DNA of 64,000 nucleotides from Meloidogyne chitwoodi. Lineage: Eukaryota > Nematoda > Chromadorea > Rhabditida > Meloidogynidae. A model generated the notes under the pieces. That model was not told the DNA's origin and ran no database searches. It saw nothing but the letters and a program-made list of their open reading frames with translations. Below, piece after piece: positions 37,501 to 49,391 of this stretch (positions are counted from its first letter, which is position 1; each line of letters starts with the position of its first letter). The translations under genes and the position numbers were made by a program. The stretch is from assembly GCA_015183035.1 (NCBI GenBank), contig JACZZP010000004.1, positions 434,001-498,000 on the forward strand, read 5' to 3'.

Positions 37501-40076
37501 CAGAAAAATTAGGGGTTGGGTCAAATAATTTGTAAAAGAGGGCCATCTAAACGTCAGAATTTTTAATAAATAAATTATTGAGTAATTTTAGGTGTTAACT
37601 GTATAGTTGGATAAGACTGAAAATTTTAGACAAAATGCCTAAAATCAGAATTTTTGGAAAAAAAAAGAAAAAAAGTTACAGTCTAAAAACATCCAAAAAA
37701 GTCGATAAGACGCCGACAGAAAATTCTTCACTATTTTTTTTCTTTGGCAGATTCCAAGCGACTTTTATATAGCCATGGAATAAAAAAATATTGACAGGAT
37801 CGATTATTTTTAGAACTTTTCTATTTAGTTGAACACCCCATTTATTCGCAAGAAATATTTTACATCAATAATGAAAAATATTTTCTTGCGAATAAATGGG
37901 GTGTTTAACAAATTTAACAAGTTCCAATTTTTAATTACTTACTATTATTTTTGTAAAGTAATTCGAGCTGTACAGTGTATAAAACGGAAACACTTTTACT
38001 CTCTATACTGGTGAACAGTCCTTTTTGTGGTAATCTTATCTTAAATTAAATTTATATATTTTTAATTTTTATTTTTTAATTTTTTACCTCAAATTTGATT
38101 GTTTTAACCTCACCCGCTCTGACTTCTGTTAAGGTATTTCCTTTATCAACAAGAAGATCAGCTTCCATTCGCAAGAATGATTCTTTAAACTTTAAGGGAT
38201 TTTTAAATATATTTTTGACTATTTACATATGAGAGTGTACATTTCGTCGAACAAAATGGCACGACATTTCGCCTCTACGGCAAAAAAATACATTTTGTTT
38301 ATCCTAGCCCACGATTTTTTGCCGTTGGAACGAAATGTCGTGCAATTTTGTTCGACGAAATGTTTGGACACGAATTATACAAATTCACATTTATCCTTAC
38401 CAATAATTTATTTTCTTCTTTTATTCTAGCTTCTCCCAAAACGTTCATTTTTAACTTGTTTATATGAATAGCATCATCATTTTCATTTGAAGAATGTGAA
38501 CATTTTTTAAAATTAATAATTGTATTTGTAGTTTCACTAAATAATGTTGAGGCTATTATTTGAACATAACCAGCTATTATATCGCCTGGGGCAAAACAAG
38601 CATCTTTCTCTTCTAATTTAATATTAAAACGTTCCAAATGAACAGGGGGTATCTGTTAATTAAAAAAATTTTTTTTAATTTATTTGTTATCTTAAAGGTT
38701 TAAATGATTAATAAACATAAGGACAGCACTGATATGAACACTAATATAACTGAGAGATTCTCTTTTCATACGTTTCGGCACAGAAGATACACACCCGGAA
38801 TCGTGCCGTCAAAAAAATTTCAGATTCCCGGGAACCCCGAAATAAAAATTATCGGTAATTCCCGATTTCTTGAATCAGGTCGGGACAATCCACGACGCAA
38901 CATATTAAATGCATTATCAAATAGACTTTGCAAAATTCCAACTAATTTTTTAGCCTTGCCATTGATGCAAAGCATTTCCAAAATTTAACCCAAGCGCCAC
39001 TCATTAAAGTGCAGGAAAATTTATTACCTAAAATCTTTGGGTAAATACCAAAGAATTAAACAAAAGCTGAGAACATAAGCTAATAAAACAAATAAATTTC
39101 ATGCGAGAAGTAAAAGGCAAATAATTTTATAGCTGCAATATTAAAAAACTCTAACAGTCATACACATTCTCTCTTTTCTTTTTCGTTTCTCTAGTACTGA
39201 ATTAAATATCAAAAAACTAATTCTCAAAACATCTAACATTCTCAATTTTTAAAACATCTAAAAAGGAAAATAGGGGAAGATCTATTGAAGAATAAAACTT
39301 TGATTTTTGCGACATTTTTAGATACAGTTCAACTATGACCCAAAGTCCAAACAATTATTTACAATATACAGAATTTACCTCAACTTTTACAAATTTCATT
39401 TTCTCTTCTTAAATAAAACTTTATAGCTTAGGAAAACCTAAGCTCACAAAAATACGAACCTCGCACTTAGTACAACAGCAAGAAAAAAATACTATATCAT
39501 TTTTATGAATTATCTAATTGAAATAATACATACTTTTCTTTTAATTATTTTTATTGATACATAATGTATGATAATTTAAAATTTGAGGATATGGGTTATC
39601 TAGCATATAGCTTATCAAAATCCTTTTCATCGATCTTAGGAAAACAAAAAATGACTTGAAAAAATTGGAAACGCTGTGGCCCACTTTTTTTGACAAGTCA
39701 ATGGCCGGTTGGTCTTCGCAGTACAAACTTGAATATATTAAGATTTACCGCCGCTGAAACGGGGATAGAGAATATAAGGGGAAATAATACATGGACTATA
39801 GCGTATTGAAAATATTTTTTTGCGAATATATGGGGTGTGGCCTTAAACCAGAAAAGTTTCCCACCAAACTACTTTAGCCATGATATAATTAGTAAATAAA
39901 ATTAATATTTTTTTTACCTTTCTTGGCTGGCAACATGGCCGTATATAAAATTTTTTAGGAAAAATTGCTGGGAGTGATTGTCTTTTTTGATTAATTAAAT
40001 AAATATTATCTTCTTCAAAATTTACTAAATCTTCATTACTTTTAGTTATTTCTTCTCTAATTTTTGTAGCATACAT
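34553..40076 (-). CDS. Arrestin-domain protein
   Basis: Ten phase-compatible exons: 40076-39918, 38652-38401, 38189-38088, 38039-37943, 36993-36781, 36337-36175, 35778-35555, 35181-34958, 34898-34830, 34789-34553, totalling 579 residues. The N-terminal arrestin sandwich is seen in FNIKLEEKDACFAPGDIIAG, the TEVRAGEVKTIKFE strand and IRLPQKGLFTSIESKSVSV. The C-terminal sandwich is seen in FGLFSCTGGQIRLNFSINR, VAFVGGENIIIEG, and the closing strand MEINIPLIIGSLP. The tail is charged (EENEELKFNENKEIK). Such proteins act as trafficking adaptors that couple membrane cargo to ubiquitin ligases or endocytosis. No PPxY motif is seen in the tail. The first intron is about 1.3 kb. Several introns contain inverted-repeat transposons; one (37008-37448) lies only about 14 bases from the 3' splice site of exon 5. 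The link from exon 1 to exon 2 is phase-compatible but not otherwise proved. Confidence 0.78.
35220..35530. mobile_element. Inverted-repeat element with CCTACCGAAGCCC ends and GCTTCAGTTTT repeats
   Basis: Ends CCTACCGAAGCCCATCCTACC-like at the left and GGTAGGGTGGGCTACGGTAG at the right. The interior has TGCTTCAGTTTT/GAAAACTGAAGC repeats in both orientations. It is in the arrestin-domain gene intron between exons 7 and 8. Related GAAGCAA...GCTTC repeats lie at about 32340-32505. Confidence 0.6.
35820..36060. mobile_element. Foldback-family relative without the core
   Basis: GCTCATTCGAAAGAGCTTTT on the left and TTGGTTTCATTCGACTCATC, GAGCTCTTTCAAAGGAACC on the right. It lies in the arrestin-domain gene intron between exons 6 and 7. 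The rRNA-like core is absent. Confidence 0.5.
37008..37448. mobile_element. 8-bp-duplication inverted-repeat element in the arrestin-domain gene
   Basis: Inverted ends of about 110 bases begin GGCAATCTTCAACAATCTGG. The 8-base TATTTCAT flanks it exactly (37000-37007, 37449-37456). It lies in the intron before exon 5, about 14 bases from the acceptor, so its end forms part of the branch-point and pyrimidine region. Confidence 0.8.
37828..37913. mobile_element. Tiny MITE with CCCCATTTATTCGCAAGAAA ends
   Basis: GAACACCCCATTTATTCGCA is followed after about 35 bases by its complement. Other full or half copies are at 755-790, 29405-29432, 39815-39845 and 58550-58640 (variant CTCCATTTATTCGC). This copy lies in the arrestin-domain gene. 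Confidence 0.6.
38239..38363. mobile_element. Short MITE with ACATTTCGTCGAACAAAA ends
   Basis: About 45 bases at each side pair almost perfectly (ACATTTCGTCGAACAAAATG, ACGACATTTCG). It lies in an arrestin-domain gene intron. No clear target duplication is seen. Confidence 0.55.
38670..39900. other. Arrestin-domain gene intron 1, repeat-filled
   Basis: Contains a GC-richer stretch (38770-38900) with TTCCCGGGAA-type words related to 4840-4930, an AGCTTAG hairpin repeat (39422), and a half copy of the TTTATTCGCAAG MITE (39815). The 94-residue open frame at 38704 has no support. Confidence 0.5.
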
Positions 40077-40079
40077 TTT

Positions 40080-41430
40080 TTTAATTTTTTGAAAAAAATG
40101 TTTTTATTCAAAAATTTTATTTAAACGAAAATAGAAATATTATTTTTTAACAATAAAAAATAAAATTGCTGTTCACAATCTTTTTTTTTTAGTTTCCGGT
40201 AATTTTATATATTTTTTTCTATTTATTTAAATGTTCCAATTTTTCTTTATATGACCCAAAAAAAAATTTATTTTAAAAAAGTGATGATCTAATTATTTAA
40301 TTGGAATATTCTATTTTTAATTAAATATTTAAATAAATTATTATTGATTTTAGATTTAATTAAATTTTGATAAGGTATTTGTTCAATTTATTTTTAACTG
40401 TAGGAAAGCTATTCCGTCTATATTGTCTAGTAGTTGCTATTCCTCGTCAAATAAGGACAAAACGTTTCGTTTCTTTTTTAAGTTCGTTTCATGGCGAAAT
40501 ACAACCTTAAATTGTTTAAAAGGCCTAGTGACCAAAGTCATTTCATCACTAATATTACTATCTACGTTAAACAAAAGGTGCTGTTTTTAAACTGTTAGTA
40601 TTCTCGGAGATATTTAACAATGACAGATGTAATAAACAAGCTTTTTTGCTCAATAAAATTAGTTAGCTATCAACACCAAAAATTTAAATTAATAGACTCT
40701 AAAAACGTTTCTTAGTGAGTAATATATATATTTTATTAATATTTATTAAATTTTGTATTTATTTCGTGACTTTATTTCTTTTCAAATTATTTTAAAATTA
40801 TTTTATTTTTTGCTTAAATATTTTTAATATTTAAAACAAAAAGATAAATAAAATCTTTTTAAATAATTTTTTTTTGAAAAAAATAAAAACAAATAATAAA
40901 AATTTTTTTAGATTAATAAACATAAATAAAATATAAATTTAAATGTAATTGAAAAACGAAACAAAAATTATTTAAAAGAATTTTAAAAATATTTCTTTAA
41001 TTAAATTAGCATAAAATAAATTTATTTTTCGTATAATTTAAAAAAAATAAATTTACCAAATAATATAACTAATTCAATAAAATTAAGGCTAAAATATTCT
41101 TTATTTAATTTTGAATTTAATTATTTATTTTACAAATTTTTAATAATATTTTTAAATTTAATTATAAATAATAATTTTTATTTTTCTTCCTCTTACGACT
41201 TTTTATTTTTTAAAAATAATTTAATTTCCACGTTTAAAAAATTAAATTTAAAAACTAAATTTAGCAATTTATATAAATTTTATATTTTTGTCTAACTATG
41301 CAATATAATATTTAAACATAAATGCTAGTTTTGAAAATTTTCTAAATTTATTTTTTTTTTAATTTTTAAATAAAAATTAAAAAATATTTTATAAATATTC
41401 TAACCGATAATAAATTCAATTAATGGAGTG
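40080..41430. other. Intergenic between divergent arrestin-domain and Srg-like genes
   Basis: The two genes are read away from each other, so both promoters should lie here. The sequence is AT-rich. No TATA box or operator can be named with confidence. Confidence 0.5.
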
Positions 41431-41439
41431 AACTAAATA

Positions 41440-41512
41440 TTGCAGCTGTGGTGTGTTGGTTAACACTATTGACTTTAGTCAACGATTGACCTAGGTTCGA
41501 ACCCTTTGGCAG
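41440..41512 (+). other. tRNA-like sequence (A and B boxes)
   Basis: GTGTGTTGGTTAACAC followed about 35 bases later by a good B box (GGTTCGAACCC) lies 90 bases upstream of the Srg-like receptor gene. The anticodon arm is a hairpin with only four loop bases (TTGAC-TTTA-GTCAA), and the T stem pairs poorly, so it is a tRNA-derived relic or SINE head rather than a working tRNA. Confidence 0.4.
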
Positions 41513-41598
41513 TTTTTAATTAATAAATAGACTTCAAATGTTCAAAATAACAATTTTATTTTATTTTTAGATTTATAATAATAATTAATATTTTTTAA

Positions 41599-43812
41599 AT
41601 GCTTTTTCTAAAAAATTATCTTCTTTATTTTTCAATTTGTTTGAGTTTACCTTCTATTTTGCTTTATATTGCTGAAGTTTTAACAATTATTCGTCATAAA
41701 TCCTTACATAATTCTTTTTATGCTCTCTTCTGTATGCGTGCATTTAACGTAATAATTTTTGATTATATTTTGAAATTTTGAGAAATTTAAGAGTAGTACT
41801 ATAAAATAGATAAAAAATGAAAATTTTATGAAAAACGAGGGTATGAATAATTACGTTTGCCAAAGATTTTAAGTGATCCCCGGGTTGACCGCTCAAAATG
41901 TTAATATTACCTAATTAAATTATTTATATTTATTCAAAGGAATATTTTAGGGTTTTCTCTACATTTTGGACTCATATTACGGTTATAGAATTCCAAATTT
42001 ATTCCCAAATTGGTTTTTGGCTAATCCTTATCCTGAATGGACATTTTCAACATTTATATTTTTTACACATTATTCCCTTCTTGGAGACAATTTAGCATCA
42101 ATTTGTATAATGCTCAACAGATTTACAGCTATTGCTCTGCCAACAAAGCATCAAACAGTAAGAAAAATAATTATAAAATTTTTATGAAAATTCGGGAATT
42201 ATCGGTATGGAATCATGTTCTGTCCTAAAATTCAAAAAATTTAATAAATAAATTGTTTATTTAAGATTTGGAAAAAAATTAATTTATTTGCCTGTTTTCT
42301 TATCTTTATCTTACCTTTAAATGCTATTGGTATGCTTAATATCAATTGTATTTATTTAGTACAAAGAGATGAAAAAAATGAAAGTATAATTTCTATTGAC
42401 ATTACTGAAAGGGAAAATGTAAGATTTTTAATAATATTTTTTTTTATGTTCGTAAAATGCTTGAGTAAAGAAATTGTAAAAAAAATCACTGAAAAAATGA
42501 AAATAATAGAAAGGGTAAATAACTAAACTTTATTGTATTGCCTCCGGAAAATAGATCATTTAAAATGCTTCAGTAAAGAAACATAAAATCGCAAGAAAAG
42601 ACCCAATTACACGAAAAAAAACATTTAAACACAAAAATAAATATAAACACAAATACAATAGATACAAAACATTTTTTGTGTTTTTCGTGTAATTTTTGTT
42701 TTTCTTGTGATTTTTAGTAATTTTCCTAGTTTTACTTCTCCTTTTGAAGTATTTTCCGGAAATGAGGTTTACTGCTCATTACTGAAGCATTTTCCGGAAA
42801 TGTGTTTTACTTTTCATTTACTAAAGAATTTTACGGAAATGTGTTTTACTTTCATTACTGAAGAATTTTCCGGAAGCTTAATGAATATTTATTTTTACAT
42901 TTATAGGAAGGAAAGCTTAATTACTATATCAAATTAAGCACAATTGAATCAATTTTCTTCCTTTGTATTTTTATTTTAATTAATTTAATGATAGTTTTTG
43001 CATATAAGCAAAGATTAAAAAAACAAGTTGGAGTATTAGTTAAAAATTTAAATGAAGGAAATAAAAAAGATCAAATTGAAAGAAAATTGTGGTTTTTTGC
43101 ATTGTTTACTTCTTCTGGCCAAATGTTGATAGCAATTATTGTGGTAATTTTTTTTTAATTTTTTGTTTAAATTTATGTTCATACGAATTAGGGATTTGCA
43201 TGGATACTGATAAATTGGATAATGCAGATTTTTTAAAAATAAGAAGATATCTAATATACGCTATAATGCCCTTATCTGCGGATTTTTATCTCGATTTTAT
43301 TGCGTGTAATCCAAACCGGATCTTGGACCTTTTTCAATTGTCTCCAGATTCTTTTCCGTTGACAGATCCTATTGCTCAGAATCTGGTGAGAATTGAAATA
43401 GGCTACTGACCGAATTTTTCATAATTAAATCAGCTCCTAATTATTCCGGAGAAACTCAAAAACCCGGATTTTGACAATAAAAAATCTGACCTTTTATTGA
43501 GCAAAAAGTCACCAAAAAATAATAAACAAATTATTTAAGATTTGTATATATATTGCAAACCTTTGGAACTTATATTCAATTCAATCAGTTCTTGGCAGTA
43601 TTTATTCAATTATTATGGATTTAGGAATTGTTGTAATGCCTAGTTGGCTTTTAATTTGGGCAAGTCAAACATTTAGAATAAAATTAATTCAAACCTTTCT
43701 TCCTGAAAAAATTCACAAAAAAATTATTGGAACAATGACTCAAAGTTCAAAAATGATACAAAATGGACATACAACAATAAAAGTTTTACCCTCAAATTTA
43801 CCAAAAATTTAA
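41599..43812 (+). CDS. Serpentine chemoreceptor, Srg/Srv-like
   Basis: Five exons, 41599-41748, 41951-42157, 42266-42418, 42907-43143, 43540-43812, all phase 0, give about 340 residues with seven hydrophobic segments. Segment 1 is LLYFSICLSLPSILLYIAEV, followed by the short loop IIRHKSLHNSFY. Segment 3 ends in CIMLNRFTAIALPTKH, the place of the DRY motif and the typical LNR-x-TAI-x-P pattern of nematode Srg/Srv receptors, followed by IWKK. A long third intracellular loop (QRLKKQVGVLVKNLNEGNKK) precedes segment 6. The tail is short and basic. It is probably a G-protein-coupled chemoreceptor in a sensory neuron. Intron 3 holds tandem repeats and a foldback. Confidence 0.8.
42735..42885 (+). repeat. 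Tandem repeat in intron 3 of the Srg-like receptor
   Basis: Units of about 40-50 bases with the core GAAKNATTTTCCGGAAATG and ACTTTTCATTACTG, three to four copies. Just before it (42600-42720) is an AT-rich foldback, ACACGAAAAAAAAC versus GTTTTTCGTGT. Confidence 0.6.
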
Positions 43813-43913
43813 TTTTTTATACAATGACATTAAATTAAATTAATCAACTCCCTTTAATTTATTTGAGTTCCCTAATTAATTAGTTAAATTTATTTTTATT
43901 AAAAAAACAAATT

Positions 43914-46550
43914 TTAATTTAAAATTGTATCAAAACATCTTTTAGTTTCATTATCAGTTTTACCATCTAATATTTTACTGAATCCTGGTAAACATTTACA
44001 AATGAACGATCCAGGTAAATTAATGCAAATAGTGCCTGGTCCACATACGCTACTTTGCTGTAAATTGTTTAAATAAATTTTTATTTTTTTTAAATTACAT
44101 ATGTACCAGTGATGGGCAAAATTGGAAAATAAAATACGAAATCCGAAACAAAATGTAAAAAAAAATAAAAACCGAAATCTGAAATAGAAATGACCTAAAA
44201 ACCTGAAAAATCAGAAACTTGCCCCCATCTCCGATATGTATATGACTAAAAAATATCAAAACCTGTTTATTTGCATCGTAATTCGATAAACATTCATCAA
44301 TATCTAAATTAATTGAATATTAATAAATAGTAGTGTATTAATAATAAATTATATCAAAGTTCTTCCTCACCGTAACATTCATGTCCGTCACCAAAAAATC
44401 CCTAAAAATTTATTTAAAATATGTATTTAAATAAAAATTGAATTTTGGGACCTCTTTGCATTGACAAGTAGCAGAATATTTCCCAGATTTACAGATTGCA
44501 TTTGGAGAGCAAGATGTAACATTGCAGTGATCAATGTTGACACATTTTGGACAACATTCACCAGTTGGTGTTTCTTGATCAGGACAATTCACTTTAGAGC
44601 AATGCGAGGGAAATCTATAAATTGTTAAAAATAATTTTGATTGATCTTTTTTAGAAAAAATATATTTTATTTAAAACTAACTTAAAAGAGCACTCAACTC
44701 TACCATCTAAGCAAAAACAATGTGTGCAAGGTTTAGGCGAAAAATGTTCTCCACTGTCATAAAATCGTCCATTGAATAAACACTAAAAATATATTTAAAC
44801 AAATTTTCTATTTTACACTTTACTCACTCGTTTTCCACAAATAGGGCAGCATTGTCCAGAGACTAATTTCATTGGATGTTTACAATTCAATAACGGGCAT
44901 CCTATTGGTTTGCAATGCAAATTTCCATCATAATCGCATTGGCATTCATTGCACTCTGAGTGATTTTGAGTACGTGAGCCAGAGGCTATAAATGTTGTTC
45001 TTCCCTTATTATCGGAAACTGGACAGCCTCTTTGATATTTTTCTAATCTATTAACTCTTTCTTCAAGATGGGAGAGTCGGAGAGTAAATTCTGGAACTTT
45101 TTGCTTTTCCTTATTATCAAAGAAATGTTCAATCTCTGTAGACATATCACCTTACATTTTGGGATCAACACGGATTATCTAATTAGCCAATTGGTCCAAT
45201 TGCCAATTCGGTCAAATCTCTTACAAATAAGTCCCGTGAAAACTTGGCTCTAAAGGGAATGTTTTATTTCTTGACCGTTTTGGCAGTTTGACCAATTGGC
45301 TAATTAGATAATCAGGGTTTCGATATTCAGGGTTGATCCCAAATTTTAGTTATAGACATAGATCTTATGCCAGAATCACATTTATTAGTTCAATTTCGTG
45401 TTTATTTAAGTTTAAAAAGGTAATATACCCATTTCTGAACGCATCTTCAATTTTGGACATAAATGTTCAAGTGGAATAGCCACATCAGCAGTGAACTCAC
45501 GTAAAATAATTATAGGCGATTGATCTTCCCCAATTTCGATTTTATTTTCATCACTATATTTCCCTCCTATTGTAGTAACCAATTTTTTAGCTTGCAAATT
45601 GTACATCATTTGACTGTTTTGAAAATTTTTAAAAATTAAAATTAAGTCTATGTTTTTCTTAAAAATTCAACAATTTTTGTCCTTTTGTAATATTAAAAAT
45701 ATATTAACTCATTTAAATCACCCTTTACGGTAATTAATTCTTTACAGTCTACTGCAATTGAAAAATAATTTCCATTAATTATTACAAGTAAATGATGAAA
45801 GTTAAAATAATCTTTGAGTGATGGACATCCAATTTCTAGTCTTTTAACTCTCCCAATGACATAATCCATAAACTCCATAATTATCTATAATTCTTATGAT
45901 TTTTGATAAAAGTTAGGTGCTAGTTCACGTTATGGTCAAATCGAACTTTATACGTCCAAACGAATTTGTCAAGGGAGTCTCCTTTAGTGATTACAGGAAT
46001 TGATCTCGGTCATGTTTCTGGGTCGCTTTTTCAGTTTTTTTGAAGAAAATAGGGAATTCTTATCCAAGTTTCATCTCGTTTTTTAAAAACTAAAAAAAGG
46101 ACCGGAAACGTGACCGAGATCAATTCCTATAATCACTAAATGAGACTCTAATTCCTTGACAAAATCGTTTGGACTTATAAATTTTCATTGGACTCATAAT
46201 GTGGACTAGAACCAAAATTTAATTTGTATAATACTGTATTTGTTTTGGTGGATGTAGAAATACGAAAGGATTGATTATTGTTAGAATTCATAATGGAAAA
46301 CAAATTTGCTTCAGTTTCATATTTTTGGATAAATTCGAATTTGAGGCTTAAATTCCGCGAGATGAACAACTTTGCAAGCAATTCTGACTAAATTTTGAAA
46401 AAATGAAGATAAAAATTTTAATTTTGGGAAATAATTATATTTAACCTTTCTATCATCTAAAGCATAATCTTGTTCTAATATTGCACAAATTAAAAAGATT
46501 AGTAAATAGAAGGAAAATAATAAAAAGCGTAAATAATGATGAGGAAACAT
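43914..46550 (-). CDS. NELL-like secreted protein (LamG, coiled coil, vWC, EGF), reduced
   Basis: Minus exons: 46550-46446, 46387-about 46178, 45884-45709, 45613-45429, 45150-44828, 44782-44682, 44614-44452, 44401-44371, 44303-44263, 44057-43914. Order of parts: signal peptide (MFPHHYLRFLLFSFYLLIFL); a LamG/TSPN-like domain ending in FHHLLVIINGNYFSIAVDC and PLEHLCPKLK; a heptad segment (TLRLSHLEERVNRLEKYQ); two vWF-C modules with the C-x-C and CC-x2-C patterns (CNECQCDYDG, GQCCPICGKR, CTHCFCLDG, GECCPKC); then EGF-like modules including GFFGDGHECYG, DIDECLSN with a calcium-binding consensus, and CINLPGSFICKCLPGF. This order is that of NELL proteins, which have more vWC and EGF modules, so this is a short version. 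It probably acts in the extracellular matrix. A 0.2 kb inverted-repeat element follows the second exon, so the N-terminal LamG joins are uncertain. Confidence 0.75.
45157..45346. mobile_element. Inverted-repeat element abutting a NELL-like splice acceptor
   Basis: TTTGGGATCAACACGG and GGGTTGATCCCAAA form the ends, with ATTATCTAATTAGCCAATTG arms inside. Its left end is about 7 bases upstream of the acceptor of the coiled-coil/vWC exon (45150). No target duplication is clear. Confidence 0.6.
45940..46175. mobile_element. Inverted-repeat element next to the NELL-like LamG exon
   Basis: ACGTCCAAACGAATTTGTCA and TTGACAAAATCGTTTGGACT form the outer arms, with GATCTCGGTCA/TGACCGAGATC inside. The open frame of the neighbouring exon runs into it and stops, so it may mark the true exon edge. 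Confidence 0.55.
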
Positions 46551-47204
46551 AAAAATATTTTTAAGTTTTCTATAAAAAATGTTAATAAATCCAAAATTTA
46601 ATAAATAATAAAAATTTAAGAAATAAGGACTGGACGTTAGTAGTATTTATTTAAAGCTTTTTTATTTAAAATAAACAAGTAAAAGAAGCATTCGAGGTCA
46701 GCAATTGCCTCTATTTTTAATGGGCCACTCATCCTTTATTTTTAATCGAATATTTATTTTCTCCTCAACTAATATTATATGTGCCATGTGATATGTATGG
46801 ATAATAAAAGATTTATAACCTCTTTTGTAAAATTGATTTTTTGACAGCCGCTAATACTTTTTAAATTATTTTTTTAAATTAGTAAAATTAGACTTTAAAT
46901 TGAAGAATTTTTACCAACCTAATTATACTAATTTTATAATTATTTTTTAAATTTGTATAAATTATATAAAGGCTTTACTTCACTTTATGAGTCCAAACAG
47001 TTTGGTAAACAATTAGTCTCATTTAATTGATTACTGAAATGTTTTCCACTGACACATTTTCGGGGAGCCAATAAAAGAACTGTTTGGACCGAACATAAAT
47101 TAAAAATTGCCAATAACAACTTTCTACTCTGAAACAGCCGACTCTGAATCGTCCCCTACCAATTTATTTATTATTAATACCCGGGCGCAAGTTTATGTCC
47201 TTAT

Positions 47205-47432
47205 TTTTTTTTCTTATCAAAGCGTGGTGTGTAGCAATTCTCTCGCTTTGTGTCTAACAAAAATCCGGAAAAATCCGGAAAATTTGCAGTGAGCATTTAT
47301 GTACTACGGCAGACGCGATGTGCGGTAAAATAAACAGTTTTCTGTGTAAATGCTCTCACTGCATTCTTCCGGATTTTTGTTAGACACAAAGCGAGAGACT
47401 GTGCTACACTGCACACTTTGATAAGAAACAAA
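47205..47432. mobile_element. Inverted-repeat element with CTCTCGCTTTGTGTC arms
   Basis: TTTCTTATCAAAG...CTCTCGCTTTGTGTCTAAC on the left and the complement on the right, with TCCGGAAAAATCCGG at the inner edge. It makes spurious open frames on both strands (47107-47509). Confidence 0.6.
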
Positions 47433-47720
47433 TAATCCGGACAGACACTTTTAAGCAGGTCACTATTTATTATTAATGAACAAAACATAAAGCAAATAAA
47501 AAAGGTCAATCACGCGAAACATTATAAAATGGTCAATGTGGAATAATCGATGCGTTGATGTGATCAGTTTAATTTATTAAATATTTATTTATTCTCATTT
47601 AATTTATAAAATTTTAAATAATTTTTGGTTAAAGGATAAATATTTTTTAATTTCCTATATTAATAAATTTATTTTATTTAATTCTACTTTCTTCTTAAAT
47701 TAATTCTTTTTAATTTTTCT

Positions 47721-48798
47721 TTACTTTTTTGTCGTCCCTTTTGGTTCATGAGTACCTAATTAAAATAACAAATATATTAAATTTAAATAAAATCAAAAAT
47801 ATAATTACCTAATGCCCTTTATAAATTTTTCTATTTTGGATTTTATTGTATTTTGTTTGGGAAGAAAAGACACTTAGCCAAATTCTGGTTCACATCCCAA
47901 TATCCTAACAATAAATTTTCAAATTATACATACTTTTGTTTGATTTATCTGGACATTGATGACGACGTCTAATACATCTACCACTGCGGAAAACAAAGTT
48001 TGGTTTACATCTACAACAACCACAAAAGCAACGATGTCCTCGTCCATGACATTTTGGGTTGAAACCGGGGCAAATTACAAATTGTTCATTTGGTCCACAA
48101 AAATTATCTAAATTTTAAAAATATAATAATTAAAAAATATGTATAATTTAGTATGGTTTAGTACTTGATATTTCCTCTGATGAGTTTGATTCTTTTGAAC
48201 CTTTCGATTCTTTTGATTCTTTAGATTCTTTTGAACCTTTTGATTCTTTAGATTCTTTTGAACCTTTCGATTCTTTCGATTCTTTTGATTCTTTTGAACC
48301 TTTCGATTCTTTTGATTCTTTCGATTCTTTAGATTCCTTCGATTCTTTTGATTCTTTCGATTCCTTAGATTCTTTTGATTCTTTTGAACCTTTCGATTCT
48401 TTTGATTCTTTAGATTCTTTTGAACCTTTTGATTCTTTAGATTCTTTTGAACCTTTCGATTCTTTCGATTCTTTTGAACCTTTCGATTCTTTTGATTCTT
48501 TCGATTCTTTAGATTCCTTAGATTCTTTAGATTCTTTTGAACCTTTCGATTCTTCCGAACTTTTCTCTTGTGAAGATTCACTCGAATTTCCAGGATGAAT
48601 TGTAGAATGTTTACTAGTTGCTTCTTCTGTTGATGGAACTATTGTTGGTATTTTAGTTTTATGCACTTTAGTTGATTCTGTTTGTATTTTAGTTGTTTCT
48701 TTAGATATTATAGTTGTAGGTACTTTAGTTGTTTGTTCGTACCATGCAGATGCTAGACTTGCACTAATAATTAAAATACAAATAACGTTGGCGAGCAT
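47721..48798 (-). CDS. Secreted Ser-Lys-Glu repeat protein with TIL-like cysteine domain
   Basis: Three exons, 48798-48165, 48107-47934 and 47755-47721, give 280 residues in phase (donors GTACTA and GTATGT). The protein has a signal peptide (MLANVICILIISASLASA), a Thr/Lys-rich section, then about 140 residues of SKE/SKG triplets (SKESKESKGSKESKE pattern) made from a degenerate 9-bp DNA repeat. Exon 2 encodes a cysteine-rich module starting NFCGPNEQFVICPGF, with CHGRGHRCFCGCCRCKPNF and RSGRCIRRRHQCP. The ten or so cysteines and the C-x-PNF spacing resemble trypsin-inhibitor-like (TIL) domains. The Ser-rich repeat could be heavily modified or mineral/matrix binding. The overlapping frame reading NRKVQKN repeats is a shadow of the same DNA. 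Confidence 0.75.
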
Positions 48799-49391
48799 TT
48801 TTAAATATCAGAAGAATAAAAAAATATAATATAATATTATTTCTAAATTTTATTATTATTAATTATTTAGATAAATATTTTAACTAAAATTAGGATTTTT
48901 AAAAAGGATAGATTATTGCCTAAATTTTAAATAAAAAGAAGATATAATTTTATTTTTTAATTTTTATTCTGAATGAAAATAAATTAAATTTTCAGCTATT
49001 TATATACCAAATAAATCTAAAAAAAAATTTAAATAAAGATGATGTTTTCTAAAATTATTTGCATTTTTAATAAATAAATATGCCTTACTGTTTACACTTA
49101 TTTTAATATTGAGATATTTGTTTTTGAAAAAAAATATTTTTTTATTATTTTAAGAATAGAAGAATTGCAAATTTTATATTTTTAAATAAAAATCAAAAAA
49201 TATTGTTTTTAAATTGAACTAAAATAATTAAACAAAAACATATTTTTAAATAAATATTTTGATTAAAGTTTTATTTTAAAAACAGATTTACATTAATTTT
49301 TTTTTAATTTTTTTAATTTAGAAAAATACAATTAAATAAATTTTATTCAAAGAAAAATTTATAAAATTATTAAAATTAAAAAATAATTAAA

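Noticed and set aside
38704..38988. 94-residue open frame opposite the arrestin-domain gene
   Set aside because: No family, no splice context, and it crosses a dispersed repeat.
43144..43539. Open frame continuing from receptor exon 4 to 43409
   Set aside because: It reads through a good GTAATT donor; the seventh membrane segment is encoded by the exon at 43540.
48108..48581. 157-residue NRKVQKN-repeat frame
   Set aside because: Shadow of the SKE repeat in another frame; it has no signal peptide or exon fit.
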